Origin: Candidatus Kerfeldbacteria bacterium
GTDB lineage: Bacteria > Patescibacteriota > Patescibacteriia > PEXW01
DNA: 5,538 nucleotides
Reading direction: 5' to 3'
Assembly: GCA_903867845.1 (NCBI GenBank)
Contig: CAIPSZ010000095.1
Span: forward strand, 1-5,538
Positions within the stretch are counted from its first letter, which is position 1; the number at the start of each line of letters is the position of its first letter. The notes under the pieces were generated by a model that saw only the letters and a program-made list of their open reading frames with translations, was not told the DNA's origin and made no database searches. The translations under genes were made by a program, and so were the position numbers. Below are positions 1 to 5,538 of the stretch, in pieces.

Positions 1-448
1 GCAGCGAAAACCGAATTGGAATCGGCTCAGCCAAAACAAAATCATTGCAGACGGTTTTAGGAAACTGGTCGCCCACGATTTCGATATCATCAAAATTTGC
101 GCAACCAAAACCAATTTGCTTTGCGGTTCTTAAGATGGGTAACCTGTCGCAGTCGAGATTTATCAGTTTGCTGCACACTATTTCACAGGCCACCGGCTCT
201 GTCCCCCCGATTAACCAGCCGAGTGGTCTTGCCCTGCCGCTTATTGGCCCCGGGCCGTCCATCGCGATGACGCCGTCGATAATGGTCAGCACAGGATTCA
301 TAAATTTATATATTTCAATGAGCAGCTTGCAGAATTTCTTTTCATTGCCGCCCTTTGCGAAATGCCAATATGCCTTCCATTTGCCGCTGACACAGCCGAA
401 CATATTTTTCACTGCGAACGTCGCCACAAGCTGTTGATGCGTCTTCAA
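1..448 (-). CDS. DUF362 domain protein, fragment (5' lost at a join, 3' beyond window)
   Basis: Translating the minus strand from 448 down to 2 gives 149 codons without a stop. Numbering from the TTG at 446-448, the fragment shows KTH (2-4), AVKNMFGC (12-19), a conserved H29, DGVIAMDGPGP (58-68), GGTEPVA (81-87) and a G-rich block ending in EIVG (113-126). The order and spacing match the central and C-terminal parts of the DUF362 family (PF04015), whose typical motifs are PKxKTH, VKNxFG, DGxxAMxGxGP, GxDPVAVD and GxG...IxVxG. Members are cytoplasmic proteins of poorly defined role, often linked to or fused with 4Fe-4S ferredoxin domains; no Fe-S cysteine cluster is visible here, although one could lie past the left edge. 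No N-terminal DUF362 sequence is visible upstream of KTH: the frame stays open, but its translation stops resembling the family where the membrane protein gene begins. The family is not typical of CPR gene neighbourhoods, so I infer a foreign fragment. Family call fairly sure; exact 5' limit uncertain by about 20 bases. Confidence 0.82.
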   Translation of the reverse strand, partial: MKTHQQLVATFAVKNMFGCVSGKWKAYWHFAKGGNEKKFCKLLIEIYKFMNPVLTIIDGVIAMDGPGPISGRARPLGWLIGGTEPVACEIVCSKLINLDCDRLPILRTAKQIGFGCANFDDIEIVGDQFPKTVCNDFVLAEPIPIRFSL

Positions 449-1979
449 CGGCTTTACCAAGCGCATTATCTTTATAGATAGGCTTGACCTTATCTTCGTC
501 ATTCTTGTACCAGCTCATACCAGCATCTTTCTGGGCATCGTTGTGCAGCTTCTGACGTTCGCCAGAACTCAGCTTGCCAAAATCTGAACCCTTCAAAATA
601 TTCTCGCGAATATTTCGTTTCATTCCTACACCCTTCATGCTCAATGGGTTGCCCACGGAATTAAGGGTTTTCATCTTCTCATCCAAACTCATGTAGTTCA
701 CTAAGTCAGAATCCTTCTCCTCTAACTTAACGCGGGACTTCCGCAGCTTCGCATTTGCGTTGCGGGCGAACCCACCAACAAGTGGAATTTTACTGGCGAA
801 ACTGAGCGCGCCACCGGCTGCGGCGTATGCCGGCCGTCGGAGTACTGCTTGCGTTCCTTTCAATGGCGCCATTGCAATGGCGCCACCGGCCTTATTCAAA
901 TTCCCCATCCACTTGCCCGCAACCGCACCGGCAGCGCCGCCGACTTTGGTAGCCTGCTGCAGGGCGGCAATGAGCATGCCCACTGCGAGGATGTACGAGA
1001 TAATGGCGTTCGAGGTGGTGGCTTGCGATGCAAAGGCGGGCAGGTCATTCCCCGTCAGTGTCGGTGCCGCCGTGCTCGTCGTATCATTCGGGCTGCTGGT
1101 GCTTAGCAAATTCGTCTGCTGGTTGGAAAGCGAAATAATGGTAAGTGCCAGCCACATGAAGAAGGCAATGACCGGCCCGCGGATGAGGTACTGGCTGAAG
1201 TCCCGCCACCAGCTGCTCCACCAACTGCCCAGGCTCCCGGGCAGCACGGCCACCATGTACGCGGTGGGGGAAAGTACAATGTAGATCCAAAGCATGATGA
1301 TGCGCTGGATGAGCACAACGACGAAGACGCCCACGACGACTATTGCAACGAAGAGCATGACCACCGCAGCGAACATGGCGCCCAGAATGGACCAGTAGTT
1401 TACCTGCCCAGCCGCCGCACTAGCATTCTGCGAGAGCGAGACCACGTTCTGCAACCCAAAACCAGTCGTCAAGTTCCCCGCGGCCATATCCTTAAACGCG
1501 TTGACGAACGTGAGCATGACTACCTGCGAGAGATCGATGAAGAACCCCGCAATGAGCTTGGAGAAGTTGATGAGAATTGCCATGATGATGAGCTTCTGCA
1601 GCATCCGCGTGTAGCGGTACTCCTGGATCCGGAACACCGTGCCAATGGCAATGAGCAGCAGAGCGACGATGAAGAACATGTTGGCCACGTCTCGCGTTAC
1701 TGTCCAGCCCACCGTTACGGCTGGCGCGTTAATGAAATTATTGAACTGGAAAATCCAGATGAGCACGTCGATGAACTTCACCAAGAGCGTCCCCAAAATA
1801 AAGACGACCGCGCTCAATATCCCGTTGAGGACGTACACCACGGCATCACCGACGGGATCACCGGCATGGGCAACGTGCGGGAACACGAACAGCCCGCCCA
1901 GCAAGAGGACGAGCGCCAGCGCCACCCCGCGTTTGGGGTGGTTGGTCAGGGAGCGCAGCATGGAGCGCAATCGAGGCAT
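342..1979 (-). CDS. Secreted-leader polytopic membrane protein of CPR type, possibly VirB6/TrbL-like; C terminus replaced at a join
   Basis: I chose the ATG at 1977-1979 (MPRLRSML...), ten bases after the stop of the upstream gene; an in-frame ATG at 2004-2006 would overlap that gene by 17 bases. From the chosen start, the first ~40 residues form a signal peptide: arginine/lysine-rich start, hydrophobic run VALALVLLLGGLF, and an AHA cleavage site before GDP. Membrane segments follow at roughly 45-76, 97-116, 128-160, 196-245 (probably two), 268-284 and 325-342. The stretch after residue ~350 is glycine/alanine-rich, then highly charged (lysine, glutamate), fitting a cytoplasmic tail. The INFSKLIAGFFIDLSQVVMLTFV segment resembles membrane proteins seen beside pilin-like or type IV secretion-like genes in Patescibacteria. 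A VirB6/TrbL-like channel role is inference from topology only. Native sequence appears to end near 440-460; the last ~35 codons down to the TGA at 342-344 are an out-of-frame reading of the DUF362 fragment, so the true C terminus is missing. Confidence 0.75.
   Translation of the reverse strand: MPRLRSMLRSLTNHPKRGVALALVLLLGGLFVFPHVAHAGDPVGDAVVYVLNGILSAVVFILGTLLVKFIDVLIWIFQFNNFINAPAVTVGWTVTRDVANMFFIVALLLIAIGTVFRIQEYRYTRMLQKLIIMAILINFSKLIAGFFIDLSQVVMLTFVNAFKDMAAGNLTTGFGLQNVVSLSQNASAAAGQVNYWSILGAMFAAVVMLFVAIVVVGVFVVVLIQRIIMLWIYIVLSPTAYMVAVLPGSLGSWWSSWWRDFSQYLIRGPVIAFFMWLALTIISLSNQQTNLLSTSSPNDTTSTAAPTLTGNDLPAFASQATTSNAIISYILAVGMLIAALQQATKVGGAAGAVAGKWMGNLNKAGGAIAMAPLKGTQAVLRRPAYAAAGGALSFASKIPLVGGFARNANAKLRKSRVKLEEKDSDLVNYMSLDEKMKTLNSVGNPLSMKGVGMKRNIRENILKGSDFGKLSSGERQKLHNDAQKDAGMSWYKNDEDKVKPIYKDNALGKAVEDASTACGDVRSEKYVRLCQRQMEGILAFRKGRQ
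430..460. other. Join between DUF362 fragment and membrane protein gene
   Basis: On the minus strand, the frame of the membrane protein reads sensibly down to about YKDNALGKAVEDA, while from 448 downward a different frame reads as clear DUF362 sequence beginning LKTHQQLVATFAVKN. The changeover must fall within about 430-460. There is no inverted repeat, no TG/CA terminus, no tRNA end and no target duplication visible, so nothing marks it as a transposon or integration boundary. Confidence 0.65.
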
Positions 1980-1989
1980 GAAAGTGTAA

Positions 1990-4683
1990 TTACTGCACGA
2001 TGACAATCCAACCCGGGTAGTACTTCGTCCAGAAGTTCTGCCAGTTGACGGGATTTGACTCTCGGGTGATTGGGAAATTCATGCAGCGACCGCCATTGCA
2101 CCACTGCCAGTTGTCCTGGATTTGGATAGCGGGTTGAGCAATGCAGAAAGCGTGGCCCTGCACGATGGGGTTGCTGCTAATATCCGGAGGCGCACCGGTG
2201 TGGTCCGTGGCCGTGAAGCACTGCGTCGCATTCGAGGAATTGACCCGGTAGGTGTGGCCAAAGACGAAGGGGTCTTTCGGGTCACTCTTGGGTGCAAACC
2301 CCCAGCTCAATTCCTGCGGTAGCGCCTTCAGGGAGCCGGTCCAGTCAATGGCAAGGCGGAGCAAGGGCAGCTGCTGGCTATCGACGTTGGTATTGAAGCG
2401 CAGCTGTATCTGCTCACCGTCGTGAATGTAGACATTGGCCGTGCTCGCATTCGTAGACGAGCCAACCATGATGTTGCTCAAACTTGGCGGGTTACCACAG
2501 TAGCCAAGCCGCATTTGGTCGGGGGTAACAATGTTCACCTTTCGGTCATTTGTCACGGCATCGGTTTGCGACCGATCAGTTGTGCCGCATTGGGGCATCA
2601 ATTTGTAATCATTCCCTATTGCATTACTAATAGTAGAGGCGCAAATACCCGTAGAACAATCAAGGTACGCCCCTGGACCATTAGCACCTGTTGCGTAGCT
2701 CCACTTCCACTCGCCGTAGGCATTGGCAAAGAGCAGCTGCAAACGAGATGTGACCAGTGCGTCACTCACATTCGCTCCCAACTGCCCGCCCTTGGTGGCG
2801 TAGTCACAGGAGTTCTTCTTCGTAGCATCACAATCCGCATCACTGGAGCAGGTTAGCCCAGCATTCGTTACGCCCGCGATGCAGAATTTTTGCGAAAGCG
2901 TGCCGCCCCCGCCAGAACATACTCCACCTTTGGAAGTGCAATCATCAATTTCTGCTTGGTTTGCACAGGTGTTCTGAGAACTACAATTAGTTACTCCGGC
3001 TTTAATCTCACAAGCTGCCGGCGCGGTACAGTACCGTTGCGTGCAATTACTTGGCTGGCACGAATTCGCACCACCACCGCAATCGGTATCAGTCGAGCAT
3101 ACTTTACTGGTATTGTTTGCACAGTGGCTCGCGCACCCGTACCCCGCGCCCGAACGGGCATCGCTTGAGTACGTGCTCACGTACATTGGCGCAACGCCGG
3201 CTGATGTTGAACCATCCCAACCAGTGGGATCATCAAAGGATACACTCGGTGTCACTATACTTGCGTACGGCTTAGCGTCCTGTCTGCTAGAGTACAACGT
3301 ATTTGGCGTAATGTAGGTAGTACTCCCAAGCCGTTCGGCCCAGGATGCATTTGTGCCATCACTCCCAACAACTTTCACCACATCGGTACAGTAATCTTTC
3401 AGGTAGAAGACCACGGCCGCACCAAATGCACCACCGCTATTGTTATCGCTTGCCGCTCCGTACATTCGCTCAATGCTCCCATTGGTATTCCACACAATGG
3501 TGAAATCCATAGAGTTTCCATTTGACCAACGAGCACGCCATTGTTTCAATCCATTTCCGTAATCGGTTTCCGCTTGGGGTGTGAGAATCATGTACACATC
3601 CCCGTCACTTGTAGTTTCTGGACCAAAGATACTTTTATTTGTAATGGTGTTGTCACCATTAGCATTGACTACATTTGTCTCACCATCATACGGCCACCAA
3701 TCCTTATGACTCACTTCTCTGGCAATAATCGCAATGTGGTCAATCTGCCATTTCCGTAGATTTTGCTCTGTTGCGGTTAACGCATTGCCCATGATGGTAT
3801 TATCTCGAGTACAGCCAACACTGTCAGCACTATCACATGCCATGCTAAATCCTGGCCACTTATCATTTGGATTCTGATTGTCGATATTCGTATGATAGAG
3901 TGCGCCAACGGATGCGCATGGATCATGTATATCATAATCCGCCTCACCAGTACCCAAGGCAAGTGATGACATCATAACCACACGATTCCCTAGGTTGTGC
4001 TGAGAGTACAGCGGTGAGGTATGTGCAGGATCATCGCCACAAGCAGTTCGACCAACACCAAACGGCGGATCGGTAGCTACATTTGTCGTTGTCACTCCAG
4101 CCGTTTTCGCACAGATGAAGAGTGGGCTCTGCTGGCTGTACCCAGCCGTAGACACCTGGCCAAAGGTGTTGGACTCACCGTTCAGGATGTCCACGGGGAA
4201 CCAATCCAAGCACGTACTCGGGTCGTTCGGGTCAGTTTCCAGGCAGTAGCCTTTCCAGCCACTGAAGATCTTCCCCGTATCATCCGTGTAGTCGCAGGTC
4301 GTTGAGGTGGCAGTTGGGTAGGCGCGACACGTACGCGGAATGAAGGTATTGCCAGCAAGTGGTTGGTAGTCCCACGAGTAATTCGCGGGGTCGCGTACTT
4401 GCAGCACTGGCTGCAGGGACACGCTGTCAATGGCGAGAATGGGGTTCGTAGCTGTCGTGCTACCCGAGTACGAGAAGAAGATGAAGCCCCTGGAGGGATC
4501 GAATTTTTCGTGATTGTCACCGAACACATTCCCACCCGCCGAGGCAACCGTATCCAGGGTGAATGGCCCGGCCACGTACGTCTGCCACTGCCCCGAGATT
4601 TGCATGGGGTAGTACCAGAAGTGCTTGACGCTCCACGTCGCACCCGACGAGTCATTATCGTCAATCCTTGAGAAGATGGAGCC
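1990..4683 (-). CDS. Large secreted CPR surface protein, N terminus missing (897 residues left)
   Basis: The open frame continues past 4683, but there it is only the antisense of the transposase gene, so I count residues from 4683. No start codon, leader or ribosome binding site belongs to it; the real gene was longer. The protein is rich in S, T, N, D, G, W and Y, with no membrane segment, as expected of an extracellular beta-rich protein. Blocks in order: aromatic-rich region with FWYYPMQISGQWQTYV (~22-37); YCTDVVKVVGSDGTN then WAERL (431-452); a cysteine-rich stretch (517-626) with two CSxDxDC motifs; LLFANAYGEWKW (650-661); a PKD/Ig-like segment (~730-864) with FNTNVDSQQLPL (763-774), IDW (779-781), FGHTY and IQIQDNWQWC (853-862); and a C-terminal tail ending IVIVQ. 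I recall these blocks from very large, functionally uncharacterised Patescibacteria proteins. The membrane protein gene follows after ten bases, suggesting co-transcription. Adhesion or an envelope-machine role is a guess. Confidence 0.78.
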   Translation of the reverse strand, partial: GSIFSRIDDNDSSGATWSVKHFWYYPMQISGQWQTYVAGPFTLDTVASAGGNVFGDNHEKFDPSRGFIFFSYSGSTTATNPILAIDSVSLQPVLQVRDPANYSWDYQPLAGNTFIPRTCRAYPTATSTTCDYTDDTGKIFSGWKGYCLETDPNDPSTCLDWFPVDILNGESNTFGQVSTAGYSQQSPLFICAKTAGVTTTNVATDPPFGVGRTACGDDPAHTSPLYSQHNLGNRVVMMSSLALGTGEADYDIHDPCASVGALYHTNIDNQNPNDKWPGFSMACDSADSVGCTRDNTIMGNALTATEQNLRKWQIDHIAIIAREVSHKDWWPYDGETNVVNANGDNTITNKSIFGPETTSDGDVYMILTPQAETDYGNGLKQWRARWSNGNSMDFTIVWNTNGSIERMYGAASDNNSGGAFGAAVVFYLKDYCTDVVKVVGSDGTNASWAERLGSTTYITPNTLYSSRQDAKPYASIVTPSVSFDDPTGWDGSTSAGVAPMYVSTYSSDARSGAGYGCASHCANNTSKVCSTDTDCGGGANSCQPSNCTQRYCTAPAACEIKAGVTNCSSQNTCANQAEIDDCTSKGGVCSGGGGTLSQKFCIAGVTNAGLTCSSDADCDATKKNSCDYATKGGQLGANVSDALVTSRLQLLFANAYGEWKWSYATGANGPGAYLDCSTGICASTISNAIGNDYKLMPQCGTTDRSQTDAVTNDRKVNIVTPDQMRLGYCGNPPSLSNIMVGSSTNASTANVYIHDGEQIQLRFNTNVDSQQLPLLRLAIDWTGSLKALPQELSWGFAPKSDPKDPFVFGHTYRVNSSNATQCFTATDHTGAPPDISSNPIVQGHAFCIAQPAIQIQDNWQWCNGGRCMNFPITRESNPVNWQNFWTKYYPGWIVIVQ
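2092..2499 (-). other. PKD/Ig-like C-terminal module of the surface protein
   Basis: This stretch encodes CGNPPSLSNIMVGS, then a beta-strand pattern with FNTNVDSQQLPL, IDW, FGHTY and finally IQIQDNWQWC. An aspartate-tryptophan turn after alternating hydrophobic residues, closed by a D-N-W block, resembles the PKD-like modules that recur near the C termini of large CPR surface proteins. The fold is inferred from the motif pattern only; no structure prediction was run. Confidence 0.45.
2806..3135 (-). other. Cysteine-rich segment with two related CSxDxDC motifs
   Basis: About 110 codons of the large surface protein encode 19 or so cysteines, far denser than the rest of it. Two related blocks stand out: CSTDTDCGGGANSC at 3058-3099 and CSSDADCDATKKNSC at 2806-2850. 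Both have the form C-S-x-D-x-D-C, then 6 or 7 residues, then C. Between them are closely spaced cysteines (SNCTQRYC, AACEIKAG, NCSSQNTC). The pattern suggests a small disulfide-bonded or metal-binding module exposed outside the cell; calcium or disulfide roles are inference. Confidence 0.6.
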
Positions 4684-4686
4684 ATG
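4655..4686. other. Join between surface protein gene and IS3-family orfA
   Basis: Minus-strand codons up to about 4668-4683 still fit the surface protein (RIDDNDSSGATW), while plus-strand orfA starts at 4684. IS3-family elements normally carry a 20-40 base terminal inverted repeat beginning TG before orfA. Only two TG dinucleotides lie close by (4669-4670 and 4677-4678), leaving at most about 15 bases before the ATG, and no repeat-like sequence is recognisable. The left end of the element therefore seems to be missing. Confidence 0.6.
4678..4681 (+). promoter_or_regulatory. Possible ribosome binding site of orfA
   Basis: GGAG lies just two bases before the orfA ATG, closer than the usual 5-9 base spacing. 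It may be part of the original element's leader or may be chance sequence from the neighbouring gene, because the join falls in this stretch. Confidence 0.25.
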
Positions 4687-5004
4687 AACAAGTCGAAGAA
4701 GTTTTCCCCCGAGATGCGCGAGCGTGCCGTTCGCATGGTGCAGGAGCAGCGCGGCGAGTACCCGTCGCTGTGGGCCGCGATCGAGTCCATCGCCCCGAAG
4801 ATTGGCTGCGTGCCGCAAACCCTGCACGAATGGGTTAAGCGGCAGGAGATTGATGCCGGCGTGCGCGAAGGAGTGACCACCAGCGAAGCCCAGCGGGTCA
4901 AGGACCTGGAGCGTGAGGTCAAGGAGCTGCGGCGGGCCAACGAGATTCTCAAGCTGGCGAGCGCGTTTTTCGCCCAGGCGGAGCTCGACCGCCGGCTCAA
5001 GTAA
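4684..5004 (+). CDS. IS3-family transposase OrfA (helix-turn-helix and leucine zipper)
   Basis: This 106-residue protein is of normal OrfA length and appears complete. Residues ~6-55 (starting KKFSPEMRERAVRMV) fit the HTH_Tnp_1 domain (PF01527), with the helix-turn-helix around SLWAAIESIAPKIGCVPQTL and the characteristic EWVKRQ after it; this part binds the ends of the element. Residues ~71-96 form a short leucine zipper (L75, L82, L89, F96) for multimerisation, ending in the family's LASAFFAQAELDR block. Near-identical proteins are, from memory, common in Beta- and Gammaproteobacteria (IS51/IS407-like branches of IS3). The GC content is clearly above that of the neighbouring surface protein gene (about 67% in the line counted, 4861-4920), supporting a foreign origin. 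It is head-on to the surface protein gene and has no visible inverted repeat upstream. It is normally made alone as a regulator and, after a -1 frameshift, as the N-terminal part of the OrfAB transposase. Confidence 0.93.
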   Translation: MNKSKKFSPEMRERAVRMVQEQRGEYPSLWAAIESIAPKIGCVPQTLHEWVKRQEIDAGVREGVTTSEAQRVKDLEREVKELRRANEILKLASAFFAQAELDRRLK

Positions 5005-5006
5005 TG
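4965..5006 (+). promoter_or_regulatory. Probable -1 frameshift region between orfA and orfB
   Basis: The -1 frame is open from 4971 through the orfB ATG at 5004, so a slip anywhere from the T run (G TTT TTC at 4965-4971) to the stop would give an OrfAB fusion. The classical A-AAA-AAG heptamer is absent. The T run is the best slippery candidate, with an imperfect match for the first tRNA. The TAATG overlap would also permit translational coupling. Confidence 0.4.
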
Positions 5007-5538
5007 CGCGACTTCATCGACGCGCACCGCGACACCCATGGGGTCGAGCCGATCTGCAGAGTTCTGCAGATTGCCCCGTCGGGTTACCGCCGCTATGCGG
5101 CGCAGAAGCGAGACCCGTCCCAGCGTCCGGCGCGGGCGCGTCGCGATGACGAACTCGTGCCGCAGATCGAACGTGTCTGGCGGGCCAATTTCCAGGCGTA
5201 CGGTGCCGACAAGGTTTGGAAGCAGTTGACCCGCGAAGGCATGCCGGTGGCGCGTTGCACAGTTGAACGCCTGATGCGGCGGCAAGGCTTGCACGGCGTG
5301 GTACGCGGCAAGGTCGTGCGCACGACGGTGAGTGACATGAACGCGCCCTGTCCGCTGGATCACGTCAATCGGCAGTTCCGGGCCGAGCGGCCGAACCAGC
5401 TGTGGGTTTCGGATTTCACGTACGTGTCGACCTGGCAGGGCTGGCTCTACGTGGCCTTCGTGATCGACGTGTTTGCCCGGCGCATCGTTGGCTGGCGGGT
5501 CAGCAGTTCGATGCGCACCGATTTCGTTCTGGACGCCC
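5004..5538 (+). CDS. IS3-family transposase OrfB, N-terminal 178 residues (integrase core; cut by window end)
   Basis: The ATG at 5004-5006 overlaps the orfA stop codon by one base (TAATG), placing orfB in the -1 frame as is usual in IS3 elements. The frame is open to the window end. Residues ~65-105 (YGADKVWKQL to LHGVVRGK) match the HTH_21 segment that precedes the catalytic core. NQLWVSDFTYV starts the retroviral-type integrase core (rve, PF00665), and D137 is the first residue of the DDE triad; WLYVAFVIDVFARRIVGW follows as in active relatives. The second aspartate and the glutamate would lie beyond the window, so activity cannot be judged. The joined OrfAB protein cuts the element ends and moves it by a copy-out route through a circular intermediate. 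Codon use and GC agree with orfA. The right end of the element is not in view. Confidence 0.92.
   Translation, partial: MRDFIDAHRDTHGVEPICRVLQIAPSGYRRYAAQKRDPSQRPARARRDDELVPQIERVWRANFQAYGADKVWKQLTREGMPVARCTVERLMRRQGLHGVVRGKVVRTTVSDMNAPCPLDHVNRQFRAERPNQLWVSDFTYVSTWQGWLYVAFVIDVFARRIVGWRVSSSMRTDFVLDA

Noticed and set aside
45..437. Plus-strand open frame of 130 codons
   Set aside because: It is the antisense of the DUF362 fragment; its protein shows no family pattern, while the minus strand shows several ordered motifs.
861..885. Perfect 14-base palindrome CAATGGCGCCATTG followed by a second copy of CAATGGCGCCA
   Set aside because: It lies in the coding part for GAIAMAP in the membrane protein, with no T run or promoter context; probably a chance effect of repetitive Gly/Ala/Met codons.
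1225..1244. CTGCCC...GGGCAG hairpin resembling a terminator stem
   Set aside because: It is inside the membrane protein reading frame, has only a 6-base stem and no following T run on either strand.
760..1284. Plus-strand frame of 174 codons
   Set aside because: It is antisense to the membrane protein, which has a convincing signal peptide and membrane segments; no ribosome binding site or family features.
2806..3099. Spaced repeats that might suggest a CRISPR array
   Set aside because: The similarity is at the protein level (CSxDxDC); the DNA copies are not identical and are not regularly spaced.
4182..5363. Long minus-strand frame of 393 codons
   Set aside because: It runs across the join, antisense to orfA/orfB and out of frame with the surface protein; arginine- and serine-rich translation is typical of a shadow frame in GC-rich DNA.

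Overview
The window looks like three pieces of DNA of different origin joined end to end. The middle piece (about 450 to 4683, all on the minus strand) holds two genes. Upstream is a long secreted protein that has lost its N terminus. Ten bases downstream of it is a protein with a signal peptide and several membrane segments. Sequence motifs remembered from the family (blocks like YCTDVVKVVGSDGTN, FNTNVDSQQLPL, IDW and IQIQDNWQWC in the large protein; INFSKLI and FIDLSQVVMLTFV in the membrane protein) suggest a Patescibacteria (CPR) genome of the Uhrbacteria/Magasanikbacteria kind. This rests on recall, not on a search.

The left piece (1 to about 448, minus strand) is the middle to C-terminal part of a DUF362 (PF04015) protein. 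It is hidden in a frame different from the long open frame over the same bases and carries a clear run of DUF362 motifs: KTH, AVKNMFGC, DGVIAMDGPGP, then the GGTEPVA and IGFGCANFDDIEIVGD blocks. It lacks its N-terminal part and runs off the left edge. The membrane protein frame runs into it, so the last ~35 residues of that frame are not native.

The right piece (about 4684 to 5538, plus strand, visibly GC-richer) is the start of an IS3-family insertion sequence of proteobacterial type: orfA complete, orfB overlapping it in the -1 frame and cut by the window end. It begins essentially at the orfA start codon, with no recognisable inverted repeat, and meets the large secreted protein gene head-on.

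So the only native gene pair is the surface protein and the membrane protein, probably one transcription unit for a cell-envelope structure. The joins at ~430-460 and ~4655-4686 both cut genes and show no mobile-element boundary. The simplest reading is a chimeric assembly or amplification product; a real rearrangement in a CPR genome is the less likely alternative. I saw no tRNA, rRNA, CRISPR array, riboswitch or convincing terminator.
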